This document shows positions 57,569-64,000 of a DNA stretch of 64,000 nucleotides, in pieces. Position 1 is the first letter of the stretch. Each line of letters begins with the position of its first letter. The stretch is taken from assembly GCF_020564355.1 (NCBI RefSeq), contig NZ_JAJCRR010000001.1:496001-560000 (forward strand). Reading direction: 5' to 3'. The stretch is from Lachnospira pectinoschiza. Its GTDB lineage: Bacteria; Bacillota; Clostridia; Lachnospirales; Lachnospiraceae. Position numbers and translations under genes: made by a program. The notes under the pieces were generated by a model, which had not been told where the DNA came from, did no database searches, and saw only the letters and a program-made list of their open reading frames with translations.

Positions 57569-58888
57569 ATGTATCAGGAAATTTCAAAGTTAATTATGTA
57601 TGGCAATATGGACCAGGATTGTATTTTATATAAATTTGCGGATATTTTCAGAAGATTTGAAATGCAGGAGTCTTCCGATGCGCAGCTGACACAGGATATT
57701 TATACGCAGATTAAGAGATTGTTAGAAGTGGCAACGGATTATGGCTTTGACAAAAATCTGTGGCATAATTATCTGACCTTTATTTTAATTACCAATGAGA
57801 ATCCGTTCAGCATTACCTGTGAAAAGGTTGGTGCAAATGACGGCAGTGTCAATGCATTTGCAAAAAATGATTTTCAGGTGTTTATGAACCTGTTCCACTA
57901 TGATTTTTCTAAAATTGAAGCCCAGCTTGGCATTAACTGCTTTTCGGTTATTTCCGATTATAAGGCGATTGTCAAAAAAGAACTGATGTACAATAAAAAT
58001 GTGTCTGAAAAGGTACAGGCATTAAGTGAAAAGCTTGCGGCAGCAAAGGATGTCGATGAATTTTTTGCGCATGTTACGGAATTTTACAGAGCTTACGGTG
58101 TCGGTATGTTTGGTTTAAATAAGGCATTCCGCATTACAGGCAGTGACAACGGCAAAGTAACGTTCCACCCGATTAACAATATGGACAAGGTTATGTTAGA
58201 TGACTTAATCGGTTATGAAATCCAGAAAAAGAAGCTTGTTGAAAATACAGAAGCTTTTGTACAGGGCAGAAAAGCCAACAATGCGCTGTTATTTGGCGAC
58301 AGCGGTACGGGTAAATCAACGAGTATCAAGGCGATTGTCAATGAATACTACGACCAGGGTCTGCGCATGATTGAGATTTACAAGCACCAGTTTAAGGATT
58401 TATCGACCGTCATTGCAGACATTAAGAACAGAAACTATAAGTTCATTATTTATATGGACGACCTTTCTTTTGAAGAATTTGAAATCGAATACAAGTTCTT
58501 AAAGGCAGTTATCGAGGGCGGCGTGGAAACAAAGCCGGACAACATTTTAATCTATGCAACTTCTAACAGAAGACATCTGATTAAGGAAACATGGAACGAC
58601 AGAAGCGATATGGAATCTGCAAACGGACTGCATCGTTCCGATACCATCGAGGAAAAATTATCCTTAGTCAACCGTTTTGGCTGTCAGATTAATTATTCAA
58701 AGCCGTCACAGAAGGAATACTTTAATATTGTTGTCAATCTGGCAAAGAAGAACGGCCTTACCATGACCGAAGAAGAACTGTGTGCAGAAGCAAACAAGTG
58801 GGAATTAAGCCATGGCGGTATTTCCGGCAGAACCGCACAGCAGTTTATCAATCATTGTCTGGGAAATGAACCGGCATCACAGAACTAA
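57569..58888 (+). CDS. DUF815-type AAA ATPase
   Basis: The 439-aa protein has a helical N-terminal half. The AAA module has Walker A LLFGDSGTGKSTS (about 244-256), Walker B FIIYMDDLSFE and IYATSNRRHLIKETW. HGGISGRTAQQFINHCLG forms the C-terminal lid. This is the DUF815 family. The function is unknown. The gene is the first of the run into ruvAB. ATG 57569 is 6 nt behind AGAAGGG; GTG 57560 and the upstream ATG at 57539 are other candidates. Confidence 0.85.
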   Translation: MYQEISKLIMYGNMDQDCILYKFADIFRRFEMQESSDAQLTQDIYTQIKRLLEVATDYGFDKNLWHNYLTFILITNENPFSITCEKVGANDGSVNAFAKNDFQVFMNLFHYDFSKIEAQLGINCFSVISDYKAIVKKELMYNKNVSEKVQALSEKLAAAKDVDEFFAHVTEFYRAYGVGMFGLNKAFRITGSDNGKVTFHPINNMDKVMLDDLIGYEIQKKKLVENTEAFVQGRKANNALLFGDSGTGKSTSIKAIVNEYYDQGLRMIEIYKHQFKDLSTVIADIKNRNYKFIIYMDDLSFEEFEIEYKFLKAVIEGGVETKPDNILIYATSNRRHLIKETWNDRSDMESANGLHRSDTIEEKLSLVNRFGCQINYSKPSQKEYFNIVVNLAKKNGLTMTEEELCAEANKWELSHGGISGRTAQQFINHCLGNEPASQN

Positions 58889-58907
58889 GAAAATAACGGA
58901 GTGAAAA

Positions 58908-59516
58908 ATGATTTCATATATAAAAGGAGAACTAACCGAGGTTTTTGAAGATACGGTCGTTGTGGAAACAAACGGCATCGGATACAATATCCGCGTACCG
59001 GGTTCGGTGCTTGACCGCCTGCCGTCCGTTGGCAGTCCGGTACGGATTTATACATATTTATATGTCAAAGAAGATGCGATGAATTTATTCGGGTTTTTAA
59101 GCCGGGACGATTTATCAGTGTTTAAATTACTGCTGAATGTCAGCGGTATCGGACCGAAAGGCGCGCTGGCGATTCTTTCAACGATTGGACCGGATGATTT
59201 GCGTTTTGCGGTGCTTTCAGAAGATGTCAAGACGATTTCTTCCGCACCGGGTATTGGCGCAAAGACGGCAAAGCGGCTGATTATCGAATTAAAGGATAAA
59301 TTAAAACTTGCCGAAGTCTTTGAAACGGCACTTGCCAATAAAGAAAAAGTATCGTCTGAAAATGATGTACTGCTTGCAAAGAATGAGGCGGTAGAAGCAC
59401 TTGTGGCGCTGGGATATGCGAGCGCGCAGGCGATGAAGGCGGTACAGCAGGTTGAAAATGCCGAAGAAAAAGATTCGGAACAGATTTTAAAGGAAGCCTT
59501 GAAAAAGTTGATTTAA
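58908..59516 (+). CDS. ruvA: Holliday junction protein RuvA
   Basis: RuvA of 202 aa has an OB fold (about 1-62; ISYIKGELTEVFEDTVVVET), a helix-hairpin-helix pair (about 70-135; LLNVSGIGPKGALAILST and SAPGIGAKTAKRLIIEL) and a C-terminal domain III (about 152-202; EAVEALVALGYASAQA) that contacts RuvB. It targets the RuvB motor to Holliday junctions. ruvB starts 12 nt later. Confidence 0.96.
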   Translation: MISYIKGELTEVFEDTVVVETNGIGYNIRVPGSVLDRLPSVGSPVRIYTYLYVKEDAMNLFGFLSRDDLSVFKLLLNVSGIGPKGALAILSTIGPDDLRFAVLSEDVKTISSAPGIGAKTAKRLIIELKDKLKLAEVFETALANKEKVSSENDVLLAKNEAVEALVALGYASAQAMKAVQQVENAEEKDSEQILKEALKKLI

Positions 59517-59528
59517 GGAAATAAAAAT

Positions 59529-60527
59529 ATGGAAAAAAGAATGATTTCCACAGAACTGGTGGAAGAAGATGTTAAAATTGAAAATAATTTAAGACCCCTT
59601 TCACTGGAAGATTATATCGGGCAGGAAAAAGTCAAGCGGAATTTAAAGGTCTATATCGAAGCCGCAAAGGAACGTGGCGATTCGTTAGACCATGTGCTGT
59701 TTTACGGTCCGCCGGGACTGGGTAAGACGACACTTGCCGGTATTATTGCAAATGAAATGGGAACCCATTTAAAAGTGACTTCCGGACCGGCAATCGAAAA
59801 GCCGGGTGAAATGGCGGCAATTTTAAATAACTTACAGGAAGGCGATGTCCTGTTTGTCGATGAAATCCACCGTTTAAACCGGCAGGTAGAGGAAGTTTTA
59901 TACCCTGCAATGGAAGATTATGAAATCGACATTATGATAGGAAAAGGTGCTACGGCGCGTTCAATCCGGTTAGAACTTCCGAAATTTACACTGGTCGGGG
60001 CGACAACGAGAGCGGGACTTCTTTCTGCACCGCTTCGTGACCGTTTCGGGGTAGTCAGTCATTTGGAATTTTATTCCGTAAAAGAACTGGAAACAATTAT
60101 TATCCGCTCGGCAAGTGTGTTAAATGTTGACATTGATACAAAGGGCGCGCACGAACTTGCAAGGCGTTCCAGGGGAACACCGCGTCTTGCCAACCGCCTG
60201 TTAAAGCGTGTACGTGATTTTGCACAGGTCAAATACGACGGCAGAATCACAGGCGAAGTTGCCGACTACGCATTAAATCTGCTGGACGTGGACAAAGACG
60301 GACTGGACAGAAACGACAGACTGATATTGCAGACCATAATCGGCAAATTCGGAGGCGGCCCTGTAGGCATAGAAACACTGGCAGCATCCATCGGTGAAGA
60401 TTCAGGCACCTTAGAAGACGTCTACGAACCATACCTGATACAGAACGGCTTCATCAACCGCACCCCCCGCGGCCGAGTAGCCACCCCCGCCGCCTATGCA
60501 AATCTAGGTGTTGAACAAATTCAATAA
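59529..60527 (+). CDS. ruvB: Holliday junction helicase RuvB
   Basis: RuvB of 332 aa has Walker [15 protein letters not shown] (about 58-71), Walker [12 protein letters not shown] and sensor 1 [20 protein letters not shown]. The winged-helix C-terminal domain ends in [17 protein letters not shown]. It moves branch points with RuvA. Its last 100 nt is unusually C-rich and precedes a structured repeat. Confidence 0.97.
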   Translation: MEKRMISTELVEEDVKIENNLRPLSLEDYIGQEKVKRNLKVYIEAAKERGDSLDHVLFYGPPGLGKTTLAGIIANEMGTHLKVTSGPAIEKPGEMAAILNNLQEGDVLFVDEIHRLNRQVEEVLYPAMEDYEIDIMIGKGATARSIRLELPKFTLVGATTRAGLLSAPLRDRFGVVSHLEFYSVKELETIIIRSASVLNVDIDTKGAHELARRSRGTPRLANRLLKRVRDFAQVKYDGRITGEVADYALNLLDVDKDGLDRNDRLILQTIIGKFGGGPVGIETLAASIGEDSGTLEDVYEPYLIQNGFINRTPRGRVATPAAYANLGVEQIQ

Positions 60528-60581
60528 CCTATGGTATAATGTGCGTAAGCAATGAGCCGTGCCGCATGAAAGCGGAAAGAA

Positions 60582-60802
60582 GTGCTGTGCTTGCACAAAG
60601 CACTTCTTTATGATTTCATGCGATAGGGCGAATGCCCGACAGCGCAGGGGAGCGAAGCACACCTGCACATGCACGGCGAACCCCGTAGAGAAAGCCAGAA
60701 AAGGTGCTGTGCTCGCACAAAGCACTTCTTTATGATTTCATGCGATAGGGCGAATGCCCGACAGCGCAGGGGAGCGAAGCGCACCTGCGCATGCACGGCG
60801 AA
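60582..60802. repeat. Tandem pair of a 99-nt structured GC-rich element
   Basis: Copy 1 is 60582-60680 and copy 2 is 60704-60802, differing at only three sites. Each starts GTGCTGTGC, holds hairpins (AGTGCT...AGCACT, GGGC-GAAT-GCCC) and GCGCAGG...CCTGCGC (one mismatch in copy 1), and ends GCACGGCGAA. GC content is well above the surroundings. The frames reading through it are not genes. It fills the 342-nt gap between ruvB and zapA. Confidence 0.8.
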
Positions 60803-60869
60803 ACTGGTGGTTATTGAATAAATAGAATAAAGTAAAAATAGAAATGTATTTATATAGCAGGAGGACGGT

Positions 60870-61277
60870 ATGTCATCAAAGAATAATACAGAGGTCATTT
60901 TAGGCGGAAAAGTATTTACGCTGAGTGGATATGAAAGTGAAGAATATCTCCAGAAAGTTGCCGCCTATATTAATAATAAGCTTGCCGAATTTAACAAGGA
61001 CGAGTCCTATCGCAGGCAGTCAGCAGAGGTCCGGGCAAATCTGATGTATTTAAATATAGCAGATGATTATTTTAAGGCGAAGAAGTTGGGCGACAGTCTT
61101 CAGTCTGAAACGGAGAACAAAGATACGGCAATGTACGATTTGAAACATGAACTGATTGCCGCACAGATTCAGTTAGAAACGGCAAACAAGCAGATTGAAG
61201 AATTAAAAGAAGAAATCAATAAGTACCAGAAGAATGTAGTCCGGTTGGAAACAGAACTGGAAGATTTAAAAAAGTAA
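60870..61277 (+). CDS. zapA: Cell division protein ZapA
   Basis: ZapA of 135 aa has the N-terminal globular part EVILGGKVFTLSGYESEEYL and YINNKLAEFNK. A long C-terminal coiled coil follows (about 80-135). ZapA crosslinks FtsZ filaments at the Z ring. GGAGG precedes the ATG. It is followed by a U32 peptidase gene, the usual clostridial order. Confidence 0.88.
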   Translation: MSSKNNTEVILGGKVFTLSGYESEEYLQKVAAYINNKLAEFNKDESYRRQSAEVRANLMYLNIADDYFKAKKLGDSLQSETENKDTAMYDLKHELIAAQIQLETANKQIEELKEEINKYQKNVVRLETELEDLKK

Positions 61278-61375
61278 GCAGATGAACCTGTGATTTTGGG
61301 CGCAGACCCCGGATTGCAGGTTCAACGTGTTTGAAAGACAGCAACGGAAAGGAACGCAAAAAGCGGCAGGAGCAG

Positions 61376-63892
61376 ATGAGTTTAAGAGAAAATAAGGTGG
61401 AGATTCTGGCACCGGCAGGGTCATATGATATTTTAATGGCAGATTTTGCAGCGGGCGCAGATGCAGTGTATCTGGGCGGCGCAATGTTTGGTGCGAGAGC
61501 ATATGCAAATAATTTAAGTCAGGAAGAATTACTGCGGGCATTAGATTATGCACATTTACATGACAAAAAGATTTATCTTACAGTGAATACCCTGATGAAA
61601 CAGCAGGAGCTGGAAGACAGGTTACTGCCGTATCTTGAGCCGTTTTACAAAGCGGGACTTTCTGCGGTTATCGTGCAGGATTTCGGTGCGTTTGAAGCGA
61701 TAAAAGAAGCATTTCCGGGACTGCATATTCATGCGAGTACACAGATGACGGTTACGGGTGCGGCAGGCGCAAAGCTTTTAAAAGAAGCGGGCGCAAGCCG
61801 TGTGGTAACGGCAAGAGAGTTAAATCTTGCGGAAATCAAGGCAATTCACGATAACTGTGATATTGAAATCGAAAGCTTTATCCACGGTGCACTCTGTTAC
61901 TGTTATTCGGGACAGTGTCTGCTGAGTAGTTTTCAGGGTGGACGAAGCGGCAACCGCGGCAGATGTGCACAGCCATGCCGCCTGATGTATACACCGCAGA
62001 CATTAGCCATGCCGCGGACGAAGGGAAAGGAACTGCGCGGTGATGAAAACAGACAAAAAGACAGTAACGGTTCTGCATATTTGTTAAGCCCAAAGGATAT
62101 GTGCGGTCTGCCGGTTCTGCCGGATATTATAGAGGCAGGCGTTTATTCCTTGAAAATTGAAGGCAGAATGAAAAATGTCAATTATGCGGCAGGCGTAACC
62201 GGCATTTACAGAAAATATGTTGACCGTTATCTGGAATATGGCAGAGAAGGGTTTAAGGTCGAAGATTCGGATATTAATGATTTGATGGACTTGTACAACC
62301 GCGGTGCGTTTACAACCGGATATTATAACAATACAAAAGGACGGGAAATGATTTCATTAAAGCGCCCGAATCATATGGGAACAAAGGCATTAAAGGTTCT
62401 TAAAAATGAAGGCGGCAGGGTATTGTTTGAAGCACTGGAACAAATTTATCCGCAGGATGTTTTTGAAATTGATAAGGAAAACAGCTTTTCAAGCGGCAGT
62501 GCATATGCAAAGGGAAGCCGCTTTACCGTAAATCTGCCGAAAAAGTACCGGCTTGAAAAGGGCAGGGTGCTTTATCGTATGAAAAACGGTGAACTGACCC
62601 GGTTTGTGGAAAAGCAGTATGTAGGGCAGACGCTGAAAAAGAAAATTGATGTCCATCTGACGGCAGCTTGTGACAGACCGCTGGAACTGACCTTTACAGA
62701 TACAAGCACCGGAGCAGCGGTAACACAGACCGGTGCAGAGGCACAGGCGGCACAGAAACAGCCGGCAAAAAAAGAACGGCTGGCAGAGATAGTGACGGCA
62801 CTTGGCGATACGCCGTTTGCAGCTGAAACGGTAAAGGTAGACTTACAGGGAGAATTATTTGTTCCCGTATCGGCATTGAAAGAATTAAAAAGAAACTGCG
62901 CACAGGCATTGGAAAAGAAAATTTTAGGGCAGTATTACCGTGAATTGCCAAAAGGCGCAGTAGAAGACCGTATTGCCATGTCACAGGACACACAAGTATA
63001 CATGGACACAAAAGACGCATCTGTTGCAGGCAGTGTAGAAAATATGCAGATTCAGGCGGCACAACAGTCACAGACACGCCCGGTAACGGTGCTTGTAACA
63101 ACGTTAAGGCAGGCGGAAAGTGTCTATCCGATGGCAGATATCACCGACATTTATTTCGATTTCAGACTGTTTATCCGTGAAAAGGACAGCCGGATGATGG
63201 CAGAAGCTGTAGGAAAGTGTAAGGCGGCACAGAAAAATCCGGTGCTTGCACTGCCACACATTTTACGCGGAAAAGACAGTCAAAAGGGCAGACAGCTGAT
63301 GGAAAACTGGCTTGCTGCCGGAGCGGATACTTTTCTTGTGCGTAGTCTGGAACAGCTCGGACTGTTAAAAGAACTAAGCCGGTCAGCCGTTATCCGCGTG
63401 ATTACCGATGCGAATCTGTATACATGGAATACGCGGGCGGAGCAGTTCCTATTAAAAACAACAGGAACACAAAAAAACTTGCGGATTATCCGCACGACCA
63501 TGCCGCTTGAATTAACAGCGCAGGAACTGGCACAGACCAAAAATGCGGTACTGCCGCGTGAACTGATTGTATACACACATCTGCCGTTAATGGTTTCTGA
63601 ACAGTGTGTGAAAAAAACACTCGGAAAATGTGACGGCGCAAATGGCAGAATGACAATGACAGGATACCGGCAGCAATATCAGGTGCAAAGTGTATGTGAT
63701 TTGTGTTATAGTATTCTGTATGACGATACCGTATTGGATATCTCAAAACCGGAAACGCTGATTGACAAAGCAGCGCCGGACAGTATACGGTATGAGTTTA
63801 TAGAGGAAACGGCAGAGCCGGATAAAGTTTTAACAGGAAGACAAAACTGCGAAAAGACAGGCAGAGGACATTTTGAGCTGGGGGTTGAGTAA
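61376..63892 (+). CDS. U32-family peptidase-like protein
   Basis: This 838-aa protein has the U32 domain (about 8-310; VEILAPAGSYDILMADFAAG, then ADAVYLGG and GRCAQPCRLMY). The U32 signature block is ESFIHGALCYCYSGQCLLSS. A DUF3656-type middle and a C-terminal half with CDLCYSILYDD follow. Conserved cysteines (CYCYSGQC, C..PC) resemble the [4Fe-4S] sites of the U32 RNA- or ubiquinone-hydroxylating members. The exact reaction is not assigned. AGGAGC lies before ATG 61376; the frame extends to TTG 61331. Confidence 0.85.
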   Translation: MSLRENKVEILAPAGSYDILMADFAAGADAVYLGGAMFGARAYANNLSQEELLRALDYAHLHDKKIYLTVNTLMKQQELEDRLLPYLEPFYKAGLSAVIVQDFGAFEAIKEAFPGLHIHASTQMTVTGAAGAKLLKEAGASRVVTARELNLAEIKAIHDNCDIEIESFIHGALCYCYSGQCLLSSFQGGRSGNRGRCAQPCRLMYTPQTLAMPRTKGKELRGDENRQKDSNGSAYLLSPKDMCGLPVLPDIIEAGVYSLKIEGRMKNVNYAAGVTGIYRKYVDRYLEYGREGFKVEDSDINDLMDLYNRGAFTTGYYNNTKGREMISLKRPNHMGTKALKVLKNEGGRVLFEALEQIYPQDVFEIDKENSFSSGSAYAKGSRFTVNLPKKYRLEKGRVLYRMKNGELTRFVEKQYVGQTLKKKIDVHLTAACDRPLELTFTDTSTGAAVTQTGAEAQAAQKQPAKKERLAEIVTALGDTPFAAETVKVDLQGELFVPVSALKELKRNCAQALEKKILGQYYRELPKGAVEDRIAMSQDTQVYMDTKDASVAGSVENMQIQAAQQSQTRPVTVLVTTLRQAESVYPMADITDIYFDFRLFIREKDSRMMAEAVGKCKAAQKNPVLALPHILRGKDSQKGRQLMENWLAAGADTFLVRSLEQLGLLKELSRSAVIRVITDANLYTWNTRAEQFLLKTTGTQKNLRIIRTTMPLELTAQELAQTKNAVLPRELIVYTHLPLMVSEQCVKKTLGKCDGANGRMTMTGYRQQYQVQSVCDLCYSILYDDTVLDISKPETLIDKAAPDSIRYEFIEETAEPDKVLTGRQNCEKTGRGHFELGVE

Positions 63893-64000
63893 TGCAGCAG
63901 ATTTTTATTGAACTTTCAAAATATATATTTGCGTTTTTGATTGCATTTTATACACTGGCATCTTATCAGGGTGCGGTCATGCAGAATGAACAGAAAAGAG
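63892..64000 (+). CDS. Start of a membrane protein gene (partial)
   Basis: ATG 63892 overlaps the previous stop (TAATG). The visible 36 residues (QQIFIELSKYIFAFLIAFYT onward) begin a hydrophobic helix. In this gene order the next gene is often an FtsW/RodA/SpoVE-type protein, whose start has this look. The gene continues past the window. Confidence 0.5.
   Translation, partial: MQQIFIELSKYIFAFLIAFYTLASYQGAVMQNEQKR

Noticed and set aside
60504..60898. Minus-strand frames across the structured repeat after ruvB
   Set aside because: Repeated low-quality peptides that follow the duplicated DNA element; no ribosome sites.

Overview
The window looks like a chromosomal segment of a low-GC Gram-positive gut anaerobe of the Lachnospiraceae type (Clostridia). 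The grounds are the rnfCDGEAB order, separate but overlapping ispH and rpsA, an NfeD/flotillin/LytTR cluster, NusG-II and Gx-transporter genes, U32 peptidase and ZapA, and AGGAGG-type ribosome binding sites. No rRNA or tRNA gene and no insertion sequence was recognised.

Layout. 1-9,000: a GHKL sensor kinase, then nfeD-floA-small gene-LytTR regulator, then housekeeping genes (BaiN-like flavoprotein, cmk, ispH, rpsA). 9,100-14,340: a secreted PAP2 acid phosphatase, ylmH, cheR and a YprB-like exonuclease. 14,400-19,650: the six-gene Rnf complex. 19,700-22,150: small zinc-ribbon, SHOCT and XRE genes. 22,200-33,000: a co-directional island of a WYL regulator, two dynamin-like GTPases, two paralogous small proteins, a HerA-type ATPase with an internal glycine-rich hydrophobic segment, an HNH/EndoVII-type nuclease with a putative immunity partner, and a GIY-YIG-like protein. 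33,000-48,870: a type III CRISPR-Cas locus with three arrays. 48,885-54,770: two WYL regulators, small genes and three paralogous GTPases. 54,800-64,000: core genes again (NusG-II, Gx transporter, a glycosyltransferase, DUF815 ATPase, ruvAB, zapA, U32 peptidase, start of a membrane protein).

The CRISPR effector genes match the fused architecture described as type III-Dv/III-D2: an HD-less Cas10, a Cas7-Cas5-helical fusion, a tandem Cas7-Cas7 protein, Csx19 and a TIGR03986-type Cas7. With them are Cas6, a CARF-HEPN Csx1, a small Csx15/Csx20-like protein, Cas1 and Cas2. The three arrays share a 138-nt leader without a single indel and a promoter (TTGTTT or TTGTAT, 17 nt, TATAAT) at a near-constant distance of 192-193 nt. 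Array B seems to derive from an array-A-like unit that travelled with an rpn nuclease gene.

Three sets of short promoter-linked repeats stand out. (1) Triple 21-bp-phased LytTR-like boxes lie before nfeD and before the gene at 8,228, with a weaker related set before rnf. (2) A 19-bp ACACGGACA motif lies exactly 31 nt before a -10-like hexamer at three places around the first WYL gene. (3) A TGTACAAAAA box lies exactly 28 nt before a -10-like hexamer at three places around the second WYL pair and its GTPase genes. The best candidates for undescribed biology are the WYL-dynamin-HerA island and the WYL-box-GTPase cluster. All functions here are read from sequence patterns alone; no database search was run.
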